Positions 1 through 8,269 of a DNA stretch of 64,000 bases are shown in pieces. Position 1 is the stretch's first letter. Each line of letters begins with the position of its first letter. The stretch is from Herbaspirillum sp. alder98 (GTDB taxonomy: Bacteria > Pseudomonadota > Gammaproteobacteria > Burkholderiales > Burkholderiaceae_D). The stretch spans positions 234,523 to 298,522 of the forward strand of contig NZ_JAIUCY010000006.1 in NCBI RefSeq assembly GCF_020179755.1. The letters are read 5' to 3'. The position numbers were made by a program, and so were the translations under genes. Under the pieces are notes generated by a model that was not told the origin of the DNA, searched no databases, and saw only the letters and a program-made list of their open reading frames with translations.

Positions 1-77
1 CAGGCGGCCACTAATCCGCAAGCAAATCGCACGGGGCGCGCCGTCGCCCCGTGTCTTGACCCATTTCTGGAGATTCT

Positions 78-554
78 ATGGTCACGAGCGTTTATCGAAA
101 GATCCTCGAAGATATCTGCACCCTGGCCGACATCCCGGCCTCGAGCCTGATGTACCAGGATGTCAACCTGACGGTCGATCGGGTCGATTTCACGATCAGG
201 GACGCCACGCAGGGGGAAGAACACGCCCTGGCGCTGTATTGCGATTTCGGGCCATTGCCGTCAACCGCCAGGGAACAGGTGCTGGAACGACTGCTGCAGG
301 TCAATCTGGCCACCCACGGCCCGAACGCACCGCTGTTCGCCCAGAACCCGGAAAACGGTCATGTGCTGCTGGCGCGCCGGGTGGTGCTGGCCCGCCTGCG
401 TGCGCTGGACGTCATGAACCTCCTGGCCGAACATGCCACCCACGCCAGGCAATGGCGAAACGGCTACTACCTGCGCGATGACAAGACGGCCGCTCGCGGC
501 AAGAGCCGCACTCACCTGCTGCTGGCAAGTGCCGGCGGCCTGCAACGCGGCTGA
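78..554 (+). CDS. CesT-family type III secretion chaperone
   Basis: A 158-residue acidic protein with the layout of CesT/Tir-type (class I) T3SS chaperones: an N-terminal amphipathic helix, then alternating strand and helix segments containing VDRVDFTIRD, LALYCDFGPLP and LLQVNLATHGPNAPLF. It is clearly paralogous to the chaperone at 26437-26838, which shares VD-x-DF, YCDFG-x-P, an L-x2-N segment followed by N(A/S)P-x-F, and LMN-x-L near the end. Class I chaperones bind one effector in the cytoplasm and present it to the ATPase. The neighbouring gene on the same strand (1090-2439) is therefore the obvious cargo. No promoter is visible in the 77 bases available upstream. The last 30 or so residues (KTAARGKSRTHLLLAS...) go beyond the normal fold. 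Family assignment is fairly sure; the partner is inferred. Confidence 0.75.
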   Translation: MVTSVYRKILEDICTLADIPASSLMYQDVNLTVDRVDFTIRDATQGEEHALALYCDFGPLPSTAREQVLERLLQVNLATHGPNAPLFAQNPENGHVLLARRVVLARLRALDVMNLLAEHATHARQWRNGYYLRDDKTAARGKSRTHLLLASAGGLQRG

Positions 555-587
555 ACGGCACGCCCGCCGGTATCTCCCCCAGTCTTC

Positions 588-611
588 CACCATGGCCATT
601 GCGCCATGGTG
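588..611. terminator. hairpin after chaperone gene
   Basis: Perfect 8-bp arms CACCATGG and CCATGGTG enclose an 8-base loop, 34 bases after the chaperone stop codon. No T-run follows, so this is only a possible terminator or mRNA-stabilising stem. Confidence 0.3.
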
Positions 612-905
612 CCCCTCCCGCACTACCTCTTGACGACATGGCCGACTTCACGCGCTATTGCGTAGCTTGATTGTCCACTCCCCTGCACTGTCCCCGACCT
701 GCCTGAAGTTCAATGCATGCAACACGCTGCATCATTATTTTTTCGTCCCTGCCTTCGCTGACGCTTGACCAACGCCCCTAATTGATGCGCCCTGACGGCC
801 ACGACCGGCAGCGCCCTGCGCGCGGTTGCGGCCAGGACCGGGGCGGCTCGCGCGCCATCGAGCAAAAATAAAACATTCACCCAGCTAGCCATAAATGAAT
901 AGATT

Positions 906-954
906 CGCACCAAAATTGACATTAAATGCAATTTTGGTGCGTCATATCACCAAA
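906..954. promoter_or_regulatory. array of CACCAAA half-sites, one perfect 13-bp inverted repeat
   Basis: CGCACCAAAATTG (906-918) and CAATTTTGGTGCG (929-941) form a perfect inverted repeat with a 10-base spacer. A third half-site, CACCAAA (948-954), pairs with TTTGGTG (933-939). The array ends 9 bases before the HrpL-like -35 element, a position suited to an operator or activator site. The cognate protein is unknown. Confidence 0.5.
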
Positions 955-962
955 TATGAGCA

Positions 963-991
963 GGAACCATCATCTGGAGCCCCTCTACATA
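963..991 (+). promoter_or_regulatory. HrpL-type promoter (imperfect)
   Basis: GGAACC (963-968), 16 bases, then CTACATA (985-991). The HrpL consensus is GGAACC-N15/16-CCAC-N2-A, so one base of the -10 half differs. Transcription would begin near 997, giving a leader of about 90 bases before the ATG at 1090. That supports the shorter reading of the effector gene. Confidence 0.5.
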
Positions 992-1089
992 TAACGCAAA
1001 GAGGGGGCAAATCGTCTCCCTCGCAAACGCGAAACAGGCCCGACTCGGGCCGATGTCGCACCTCCTCACGCAACCAACAGAGTGACCAG

Positions 1090-2439
1090 ATGACCATACC
1101 CATTTCTTCCGCTGGCGGCATCGCCGCCGATTTTTCAACCACCGCCCCAGCCCAGGACGACCAGCGCGCGTCGGCTTCCACCGTGACATCGGCCTACACC
1201 GGCCGCTCGACCCCGGCCACCAAGCTGGACAAGAACAATGCGCTGGCCGATGCGCTGCGCGAGCGCGTCATGCCGCAAACCCCGATCTACATCGCCAATC
1301 GCGACGACGCCAGCGGTGGCGGCCGCGATTGGGACCATAAGACAATCCAGGCGTTGAGCGGGCGCGAGACGGTCGCCGTGGCGTCGCCACGGCAGCGCGA
1401 CCTGGAGATCGAACTGGCCAACCAATATGCAGACAGCAAGGGCATTCCGCGCAAGCAATTCGCATGGTTCAACACACGCAAGCTGCCATTCCCGGTCAAC
1501 CAGCCCGGGGTCAATGAAAATGGTCGTTCCGGTGAAGGGCTGCTGGTGGTGCCCGGTGGCCCCACCAGCATGTCACGCGAGGTGCTGGGCCAACCCGGCG
1601 TGCCGGGGTCGGCGCACGGCGAACAAGGCGCCAGCTTGCGCTATCCGCCAAAGACAGGACGTGAAAATTCCACCCGCGAGCGTGCCAACCACCAGGCCAA
1701 CCTGTTGCGCCAGGCACGCAATACCGGCCAGCCGACCCTGGGCATCTGCGGTGGCTCCTGGCATCTGGCAGCGGCCTTCGGTGGTAACACGGTGACCTCG
1801 CCCGAGTTCGAAGCACGGCACACCGCGGACATGCCCTCACTGATTCCGGTGGCACGACCGAACGCCGAGCCAGCCATGGGGGTCGCGCATGGCACCATCA
1901 TGCAGCACCCGGTAACGGTCGAAGCCGGCTCCTTGCTGGCGGACGCGATGAAGTTGTCCGGCGAGGGACTCGACATCAATGCCAATTCGGTGCATTGGGC
2001 CGAGGTTCTCAGCAAGCCGGGAAGTCATGGCGAAACTGTCGCCATTGCCGGAACAGATCCCATGTCGGCACTGCAAACGGATGCGTTGCTGAAGGTGACG
2101 GCGCGCGTACGGTCCGACAATCCGGGCGAAGCAACGATCGAAGGCTTCGAAGCACGGCACGGGGCCCCGGTGGTCGGCGTGCAGCATCATCCCGAAGCGC
2201 TGGCTGGCATCCCCACGATGTTGCCCGGCACGGTGGCCAGCTCCACGTTCGACAATGCCAACTACCACCACGAGCGCGAGGCGGCAGAAGCCCTGTTCGA
2301 CTACATGGCCGCAGCAGGCGACGCCTTTTCGGCCCGCCGCAACATGACCCGGGATTTCGAGGCCAAGGTGGCCGATGGCACGCTGTCCAATGGCGATGAC
2401 AACCAGTTCCCCCGTCCTTCGCAATTGACCGGACGCTGA
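1090..2439 (+). CDS. putative type III effector with class I glutamine amidotransferase (peptidase C26) fold
   Basis: Read from the ATG at 1090 this is 449 residues. Residues 1-55 are rich in Ser, Thr, Ala and polar residues, as in T3SS export signals. The rest is a GATase1/C26 domain: VVPGG (153-157), a nucleophile-elbow motif LGICGG with Cys220, NSVHW (299-303) matching the usual NS-x-HHQ segment, and VGVQHHPEA (362-370) with catalytic His367 and Glu369. Compared with PuuD-type gamma-glutamyl hydrolases there is an insertion at about 160-208 and a C-terminal extension after about 412. The complete triad predicts hydrolysis of a gamma-glutamyl bond. A chaperone gene upstream and an HrpL-like promoter point to secretion. 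The start at 895 is rejected because the promoter lies downstream of it. It could instead be a cytoplasmic enzyme. Confidence 0.6.
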   Translation: MTIPISSAGGIAADFSTTAPAQDDQRASASTVTSAYTGRSTPATKLDKNNALADALRERVMPQTPIYIANRDDASGGGRDWDHKTIQALSGRETVAVASPRQRDLEIELANQYADSKGIPRKQFAWFNTRKLPFPVNQPGVNENGRSGEGLLVVPGGPTSMSREVLGQPGVPGSAHGEQGASLRYPPKTGRENSTRERANHQANLLRQARNTGQPTLGICGGSWHLAAAFGGNTVTSPEFEARHTADMPSLIPVARPNAEPAMGVAHGTIMQHPVTVEAGSLLADAMKLSGEGLDINANSVHWAEVLSKPGSHGETVAIAGTDPMSALQTDALLKVTARVRSDNPGEATIEGFEARHGAPVVGVQHHPEALAGIPTMLPGTVASSTFDNANYHHEREAAEALFDYMAAAGDAFSARRNMTRDFEAKVADGTLSNGDDNQFPRPSQLTGR

Positions 2440-2446
2440 TACAGGC

Positions 2447-2477
2447 CGCACGCGCCAATGCATCACTGGCGCGTGCG
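2447..2477. terminator. hairpin between convergent genes
   Basis: Perfect 11-bp arms CGCACGCGCCA and TGGCGCGTGCG with a 9-base loop sit between the convergent effector and permease genes. There is no T-tract on either side, so termination is plausible but not certain. Confidence 0.45.
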
Positions 2478-2509
2478 CTGTGGCAGCCAGGTTCAATCGC
2501 GACTGTGCC

Positions 2510-3442
2510 TCAGGTCCCCGGGAAGAATGTCTTGCCCAGGGACGCCGGCGCATTCCGGCGCAGCATCTGCGGATCGCGCGAAATCATGACCAGCACCACG
2601 ACCGTCGCCAGATAAGGCAGGCAGGCCAGCAAGGATGAAGGGATAGCGAGCAAGCTGGTGCTTTGCAACTGGAACTGCAGCGCCATGAGGCATCCGAACA
2701 GCAATGCGCCCGCCAGCAGTCGCCACGGACGCCAGGCCGCAAACACCACCAGACCGAGCGCAATCCATCCCAGTCCCGCGGTCATCTGCTCCTGCCACAG
2801 ACGCAGATAGACGACGGCATAATACCCCCCCGCCAATCCGGCCATCGCGCCACCGAACACCACGGCGGCGGCCCTGACGCCGCGTACGGAATAGCCGAGT
2901 GAATGCGCCGAATCAGGCGACTCGCCCACCGCGCGCAATACCAGTCCGCTACGGCTGCGATAAATGAACCACCAGACCGCAGCCACCGCGATCCAGGACA
3001 GATAGACCAGGGGCGTGTGTCGGAACAGCGCCGCGCCCAGCAAGGGCAGATCAGCCAGAAAGGGAATCGGCCAGGGCGAAATCGTGTGCGCAATCGTGGC
3101 GCCCGTATAGTCGATCCCGCCATAGGCCGACAAGCCGACACCGAGCATGCTCAGCGCCAGACCGGCGGCCACCTGGTTGGCCAGCAACACCAGCACCAGC
3201 AACGCGTACACGCCGGCGATGATCGCCCCTGCCGCCGCCGCTGCCAGCAAACCGAGCCATTGGTTGCCGCTGACGACGGTCACCGCATAACCGCAGACGG
3301 CGCCGATGAGCATCATGCCTTCCACGCCCAGGTTGAGTACCCCGCTGCGCTCGGTAACCAGTTCGCCCAGGCCGGCCAGTATCAACGGCACCGCGATCAC
3401 CAGCGTATTGGACAGCAATACGGTCAATTGCATGGCATCCAT
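2510..3442 (-). CDS. ABC transporter permease, BmpA-associated (NupQ-like)
   Basis: A 310-residue polytopic membrane protein of the branched-chain/ribose permease fold, in the branch that works with BMP-type binding proteins for nucleosides or related compounds. The hallmark region LNLGVEGMMLIGA follows the first membrane span, and RAVGESPDSAHSLGYSV forms the cytoplasmic coupling segment that contacts the ATPase. Its start overlaps the stop of the upstream permease (TGATG), so the two are translationally coupled. The start at 3442 is preferred over upstream in-frame codons for that reason. It is the last gene of the operon. No ATPase gene follows; the next gene is convergent. Confidence 0.8.
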   Translation of the reverse strand: MDAMQLTVLLSNTLVIAVPLILAGLGELVTERSGVLNLGVEGMMLIGAVCGYAVTVVSGNQWLGLLAAAAAGAIIAGVYALLVLVLLANQVAAGLALSMLGVGLSAYGGIDYTGATIAHTISPWPIPFLADLPLLGAALFRHTPLVYLSWIAVAAVWWFIYRSRSGLVLRAVGESPDSAHSLGYSVRGVRAAAVVFGGAMAGLAGGYYAVVYLRLWQEQMTAGLGWIALGLVVFAAWRPWRLLAGALLFGCLMALQFQLQSTSLLAIPSSLLACLPYLATVVVLVMISRDPQMLRRNAPASLGKTFFPGT

Positions 3443-4563
3443 CACTGCCCTCCCTGCATCGGTGAAAACATGGTGCGCCTGGTCAGTCGGAGGCGGTAAT
3501 GCACCGCCAGGTCGCATCCCAGCAAGGCAAACAGCAGCATGCCCTGAAATACCGAACTGATGGACTTGGGCAGATGCAGCGCGGTCTGCGCCGATTCGCC
3601 GCCCAGATAGAGCAATGCCATCAGCAAGCTCGCCAGGACCACGCCGACCGGGTGCAGGCGTCCGACAAAAGCGACGATGATCGCGGTGAAGCCATACCCC
3701 GGCGACCACGATGATTGCAACTGCCCAATCGTGCCGGCCACTTCACCGACGCCTGCCAGCCCTGCCAGCGCGCCACTGAGCATCAGCCCCAGCCAGACCG
3801 CGCCGCTCTCGGAGAAACCGGCATAGCGGGCTGCCAGCGGGGCCAGTCCGCCGACCTGCATCTTGAATCCTGAAAAGCTCTTTTGCTGGAACAGCCACAT
3901 CGCCGCCACCAGCGGCGGCACCAGCAATACCGATGCATTGAGTCGCGTGCCCTGCCAGAACGTCCAATGCCAATCGTCGGCCAGCAGGGCGAACAGCGCA
4001 TCGCTGTCGAACTGCCGGGTTAACGGAAAATTCATGCCCATCGGATCGCGCCAAGGGCCGCTGACCAGATAGATCAGGATGTTGGAGGCGACATAGGTCA
4101 GCATCAGGCTGACCAATATCTCATTGGTATTGAAACACGTGCGCAATGTCGCCACCACGGCCGCCCACAGCATGCCACCCAGGATCGCCGCGCCGATCAT
4201 CAGCATCATCATCCAGGCCGGATTGCCCGGTTCGACATACAGCGCCACGCCGCTGGCGGCGATGCCGCCCATCAGCATCTGTCCTTCGGCGCCGATGTTC
4301 CAGACATTGGCCTTGAAGCACGCCGACAAGCCCAGCGCAATGAGGCATATCGGCGTCGCTTTCAACATCAGTTCGGCCCAACCGTTGCGGTCGGCCAGCG
4401 GCTCGATGAAGAAGATCCGCATGGCCTCCCATGGCGGCTGGCCCTGGGCGGCGAACAGGCACCATCCGGCCGCCAAGGTCAACAAAGCGGCCAGCAGCGG
4501 CGATCCGTAGCGCATGCGCCTGGAAGGCACGGCCCGAGGCTCGAGGAAAATGAAAGGACGCAT
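3442..4563 (-). CDS. ABC transporter permease, BmpA-associated (NupP-like)
   Basis: A 373-residue inner-membrane permease, partner of the one encoded at 2510-3442. WNIGAEGQMLMG and FNTNEILVSLML are typical of the NupP/YufP branch. Near the C-terminal end it has GLAGVGEVAGTIGQLQ and PGYGFTAIIVAFVGRLHP. Bmp systems normally consist of a binding lipoprotein or periplasmic protein, one double ATPase and two such permeases. Here an amidase gene lies upstream instead of the ATPase. Start chosen at the ATG at 4563, 33 bases after the amidase stop. Confidence 0.8.
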   Translation of the reverse strand: MRPFIFLEPRAVPSRRMRYGSPLLAALLTLAAGWCLFAAQGQPPWEAMRIFFIEPLADRNGWAELMLKATPICLIALGLSACFKANVWNIGAEGQMLMGGIAASGVALYVEPGNPAWMMMLMIGAAILGGMLWAAVVATLRTCFNTNEILVSLMLTYVASNILIYLVSGPWRDPMGMNFPLTRQFDSDALFALLADDWHWTFWQGTRLNASVLLVPPLVAAMWLFQQKSFSGFKMQVGGLAPLAARYAGFSESGAVWLGLMLSGALAGLAGVGEVAGTIGQLQSSWSPGYGFTAIIVAFVGRLHPVGVVLASLLMALLYLGGESAQTALHLPKSISSVFQGMLLFALLGCDLAVHYRLRLTRRTMFSPMQGGQ

Positions 4564-4595
4564 GTTTTTTCTGTCCGATGCAGGCCGACGAGGTG

Positions 4596-5999
4596 TCAGG
4601 GCGCGCCGATGCCGGCCAGGACCGGCGTGGCGAACGGCTGGATTTGCTCGAAGGCCCTGGCCGCCTGCATGACCCGCAGATCGGCATGGCGCGGGCCGAC
4701 AATCTGCAGGGCCACCGGCAGCCCCTCGACAAAGCCGCATGGGACCGCGGCCGCTGGCTGCTGCGTGAGATTGAACATGTACGTAAATGGGCTCCAGTCG
4801 AGCCACTCCCGCATGCCGCTCTGCGCAGGAACATCCTGGCCGCACTCGAAGGCCGTCACCGCCAGTTGCGGCGTGATCAGCAGATCAAATTGTTCGTGGA
4901 ACAGGTTCATTGCGCGCCCCAGCTCTTCACGCGCGGCGAAGGCCCGGATAAGCGCTTGCGCGGTATGCGAAAAACCGCGCATGCCGTTGCGCACCAGACC
5001 CGGATCCAGGCGCGCTTTCTGGTCCTCGGTAAAGTTTTCCAGTCCAGCCGCCAGGCTCGACTCATAGATCACCTCGAAGGCCGGACGTGGATCGGGAAAA
5101 TCGTCGTCGACTTCCGTCAGGATCGCGCCCTGGTCGGCAAATACCCGCACCGCCTGGTCGACCACCCGCGTCACCGCCTCATTGGCATGCGCGCCGGCCA
5201 GGCTGCGGCTATAGCCGATGCGCAGTCCCTTCACACCGGCATCGAGCTGGCTCACATAGCGTGGCTGCGGATCGCCCGTGGCCAGCCATTCACGCGGGTC
5301 GTAGCGGGTGATGGCATCCAGCATCAAGGCCGCCTCCAGCACGGTCCGGGTAATCGGCCCGGTGTGGGAACAATTGATCAGTTGCCCCTGCGGATAGGCC
5401 GGCACCACGCCATAGGTCGGCTTGAAACCGAACACGCCGCAAAACGCCGCCGGAATGCGGATGGAGCCGGCGCCGTCTGATCCGACATTCAGGATCGACA
5501 GCCGCGCCGCCGCCGCGATGGCCGCGCCGCCGCTACTGCCGCCGCAGTTCATCCTGGGATTCCACGGATTGCGGCTCTCGCCCTTGAGGGTGCTGCGCGT
5601 GACTCCATTCCATGAAAATTCGCACAGATTCGTCTTCCCCAGAAATACCGCACCACCCTCGCGCAGGCGTTGCGCGGCCGGCGCGTCTTCGGTCGCGATC
5701 TTCGCCGGGTCAGTGGTCAGGGATCCGCTTCTGGTGGCGAATCCCTGCAGCGGCCACTGGTCCTTGAGCGACGCGGGAAGACCATCGAAGGGGCTCAGCG
5801 GCTGGCCCTTCTGCCAGCGTTGTTCGGACGCGGCGGCGGCTTGCATCGCGCCTTGCGCATCGACTTCGCTGAAAGCGTTCAACAGCGGATCGACCTGCGC
5901 GATTCGTGACAGGAAGCCACCGATCACCTCGACCGGTGAAATAGTGCGATTGCGGTATCCGGCCAGCAGGTCGGTAACGGAGGTTTCAACGAGTTCCAT
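4596..5999 (-). CDS. amidase signature family hydrolase
   Basis: This 467-residue protein carries the amidase signature. Lys79 (in SLKDQ), cis-Ser155 (in CGGSSGG) and the nucleophile Ser179 (in GAGSIRIPA) have the normal spacing of the Ser-cisSer-Lys triad. The conserved GVFGFKPTYG follows. The family hydrolyses amides or carbamoyl compounds in the cytoplasm. It lies between the gene for a BMP-type binding protein and two permeases on the same strand, so it probably acts on the imported compound or a derivative of it. The substrate cannot be read from the sequence. The FCD-GntR protein at 7526-8188 is its likely regulator. Confidence 0.85.
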   Translation of the reverse strand: MELVETSVTDLLAGYRNRTISPVEVIGGFLSRIAQVDPLLNAFSEVDAQGAMQAAAASEQRWQKGQPLSPFDGLPASLKDQWPLQGFATRSGSLTTDPAKIATEDAPAAQRLREGGAVFLGKTNLCEFSWNGVTRSTLKGESRNPWNPRMNCGGSSGGAAIAAAARLSILNVGSDGAGSIRIPAAFCGVFGFKPTYGVVPAYPQGQLINCSHTGPITRTVLEAALMLDAITRYDPREWLATGDPQPRYVSQLDAGVKGLRIGYSRSLAGAHANEAVTRVVDQAVRVFADQGAILTEVDDDFPDPRPAFEVIYESSLAAGLENFTEDQKARLDPGLVRNGMRGFSHTAQALIRAFAAREELGRAMNLFHEQFDLLITPQLAVTAFECGQDVPAQSGMREWLDWSPFTYMFNLTQQPAAAVPCGFVEGLPVALQIVGPRHADLRVMQAARAFEQIQPFATPVLAGIGAP

Positions 6000-6074
6000 G
6001 CTTTGGGCTCCAATCGGGATAGCGACCGACCGCTGGCGTTTGCCAGGGTGCGGCCGGCGGGGCGGCCAATGGCC

Positions 6075-7181
6075 TTATTTGGGCAGGCTTCCCTGCACGC
6101 CTTCGACGAACCAGTTCATGGGCACCAGGTCGCTATCCTTGAGCACCACACCGGCGGCCACCTTGGTGGCGCCTGACTGGTCCTTGATCGGGCCGGTGAA
6201 CGGCGACCAGCCGTCGACGATCTTCTGGCGCTGTTGCTCGAAACTCTTGGTCGTCCCCGCAGGCAAGGCTTCGCCATTGACCTTCTCGATGGCGATCGCC
6301 TTTTCCGGCAGCCCCCACCAGACGTGCTCGCTCTTCCAGGTGCCGTCCATCACCTGCTGCACCGCCGCGTTGTAGTACACGCCCCACTTGATGACCACCG
6401 ACGCCAGGTGGGCCTTGGGCGCGAATTTCTGCATATCGGAATCCCATCCGAAACCGAACACGCCCTTTTCCTGCGCAGTCTGCAATACGGTGGTCGAGTC
6501 GGTGTTTTGCAGCAGCACGTCGGCGCCCTGGCCGATCAGCGTTTCGGCAGCCTGCTTTTCTTTTCCGGGGTTGTACCAGCTGTTGATCCAGACCACCTTG
6601 GTCTGCACCTTCGGATTGACCGAGCGGGCACCAAGCGTGTAGGCATTGATGTTACGAACCACTTCCGGGATCGGGATCGAGGCCACGAAACCCAAGGTAT
6701 TGGTCTTGGTCTTGGCGCCGGCCAATACGCCGGCCAGATACGCCCCCTGGTACATGCGAACATCGAATGCGCCATAATTCTTGGCCAGCTTGTAACCGCT
6801 TTGCAGGAACACCGTGTCCGGGAAACTGCGCGCAACCTTCAAGCCGAAGTCCTGGAAACCGAAACTGGTGCCGATGATGATCTTGTTACCCTTGTTGGCC
6901 AGGTCACGGATCACCCGTTCTGCATCCGCCGATTCAGGCACGTTCTCTACCCGGGTGATCTTTACCTTGTCACCGAATTTTGCCTGGACGTCGCCAGCGC
7001 CGACGTCGTGCGCATAGGTCCAGCCGGCGTCACCCGGATTACCCAGGTACACGAACGCGATCGGCAGTGGCGAAGGCAGCGCCGGCGCTGCCCCGGCCAC
7101 CCCGCTGGCGAGCGTGGCAGCGGCGACGACGATGGCAATGGCGGCGCGGCTGATGACTGGTAACGTCCTGTTGGCTTTCAT
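6075..7181 (-). CDS. BMP-family ABC transporter substrate-binding protein
   Basis: A 368-residue periplasmic binding protein. A signal peptide with a hydrophobic core (about residues 10-30, ending near GVAGAAPA) is followed by IAFVYLGNPGDAGWTYAHD, a start typical of BMP/PnrA-like proteins that bind nucleosides or similar ligands. No lipobox cysteine is seen, so it is probably soluble. It is the first gene of the operon binding protein-amidase-permease-permease. Its promoter must lie in the 344-base divergent region shared with the GntR gene, which holds four operator-like sites. Confidence 0.85.
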   Translation of the reverse strand: MKANRTLPVISRAAIAIVVAAATLASGVAGAAPALPSPLPIAFVYLGNPGDAGWTYAHDVGAGDVQAKFGDKVKITRVENVPESADAERVIRDLANKGNKIIIGTSFGFQDFGLKVARSFPDTVFLQSGYKLAKNYGAFDVRMYQGAYLAGVLAGAKTKTNTLGFVASIPIPEVVRNINAYTLGARSVNPKVQTKVVWINSWYNPGKEKQAAETLIGQGADVLLQNTDSTTVLQTAQEKGVFGFGWDSDMQKFAPKAHLASVVIKWGVYYNAAVQQVMDGTWKSEHVWWGLPEKAIAIEKVNGEALPAGTTKSFEQQRQKIVDGWSPFTGPIKDQSGATKVAAGVVLKDSDLVPMNWFVEGVQGSLPK

Positions 7182-7236
7182 TGGTTTCCCCTTGCTGGTT
7201 GGTCAGGATAAAAATGGGCGACCGGAGCGCGGCGCA

Positions 7237-7320
7237 TCTGGCACGCCAATCACCAAAATCTGGCATACCAGAATAGCTAAGCAAGTGGTATGCCAGATTT
7301 TATAATCAGGGATACCAGAT
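7237..7320. promoter_or_regulatory. four-site operator array for the FCD-GntR regulator
   Basis: Four related 10-bp cores lie in the 344-base divergent intergenic region 7182-7525: TGGCACGCCA (7239), TGGCATACCA (7261), TGGTATGCCA (7286) and AGGGATACCA (7308). Their starts are spaced 22, 25 and 22 bases. The two central cores belong to a perfect 16-bp inverted repeat (7255-7270 and 7286-7301). TGG-N4-CCA dyads are typical targets of FadR/FCD-type GntR dimers. The rest of the region shows nothing else distinctive. Confidence 0.7.
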
Positions 7321-7525
7321 TGCAGTAGAATGGGGCCAGCCCGCGCCGTAGCGGCTCCTGGACGTACAAGGTCGCTGGCCGAGCGGGCTGGCGGGAAAGC
7401 CTGCGCGGGGGTATCGGGGGATCGATGCATCAATGCGACGTATGTCGTGCACCAAACAGGCCAGTTCGCCGCAGACGTGCGCCAAATGAAAGCAGCGCCC
7501 CTCATCTCAACATCAAGCCAATGAA

Positions 7526-8188
7526 ATGAAAGCCCTGGAAATAAGAGATCGTGTCTTTGCCGCCATCGAAGACAAGAAACTGCCGCCCGGCGCCAAGATC
7601 AATGAACGCGAACTGGCCGAAGCCTTCGGCGTGAGCCGGACCATCGTGCGTCAGGCCCTGGCGCGTCTGCAAGAAGACGGGCTGGTCGAGATTTCGCCCA
7701 AGCGCGCCACGGTGGTGGCCAAGCCCAGCATCGAACAGGCCCACGAGCTGTTCGACGCCATTGCCATGATCGAAGGCGCTGCGATCGAGAAGCTTGCCAC
7801 CGACATGAGCGCGCCGCAGCGGGCGCAACTCAGGCAACACGTAGACAATGAACACAAGGCGTTCGAGAACGGCGACTTCGATACCGCCAATGCGCTGGCG
7901 CGCGACTTTCACGGCCTGTTTGTGGGCTTCACCAACAACACGCTGATCATCAAGGCGCACAGCCAGCTGCTGCGCCAACAGGCGCTGATCACGGCACTGT
8001 TCAAGACCGACTTCGACTACAACTGCCTGCAGGGCGATCACATGGCGGTGGTGGATTTCTTGTCCGAGGGCGACATTGCGGCGGCCAAGAGCAAACTCGC
8101 CGCCCATTACAAACTGGTGATCAAAGGCTATCAGTTCAAGAATGGCGAGCCGGACACCGTCGACCTCCAGGCCATCTTCGGGCGGTAA
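7526..8188 (+). CDS. GntR-family regulator, FadR/FCD subfamily
   Basis: 220 residues. The N-terminal winged helix (about 5-70) contains INERELAEAFGVSRTIVRQALARL, broken here as INERELAEAF and GVSRTIVRQALARLQ, the usual recognition-helix pattern. The C-terminal part (about 80-210) is the all-helical FCD effector-binding domain with the histidines expected for a metal site (DFHGLF, EGDHMAVV, LAAHYKLV). It is transcribed away from the amidase/Bmp transporter operon. The operator array between them suggests that it represses that operon and itself, with the transported compound or a product as inducer. Confidence 0.85.
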   Translation: MKALEIRDRVFAAIEDKKLPPGAKINERELAEAFGVSRTIVRQALARLQEDGLVEISPKRATVVAKPSIEQAHELFDAIAMIEGAAIEKLATDMSAPQRAQLRQHVDNEHKAFENGDFDTANALARDFHGLFVGFTNNTLIIKAHSQLLRQQALITALFKTDFDYNCLQGDHMAVVDFLSEGDIAAAKSKLAAHYKLVIKGYQFKNGEPDTVDLQAIFGR

Positions 8189-8269
8189 GCACGACAGCGC
8201 CAACGGCGCCAGCACAAGCACCGGAGTGCCCGGCTCGCTGAACGCCACCGGCCGTGCAAGAAGATGGCG

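Larger units (their letters stand above)
555..1089. other. intergenic region between chaperone and effector candidate
   Basis: These 535 bases hold no convincing gene. From 720 to 960 they are richer in A+T than the surroundings and contain an inverted-repeat array (906-954) and an HrpL-like promoter (963-991). An open frame in phase with the downstream gene begins at 895, but its first 65 codons look non-coding and lie over those signals, so I treat this as 5' regulatory DNA. Confidence 0.6.

Noticed and set aside
895..1089. Longer N-terminus of the C26-fold protein starting at 895
   Set aside because: The 65 extra codons overlie the operator array and the promoter, and the protein composition there is not typical.
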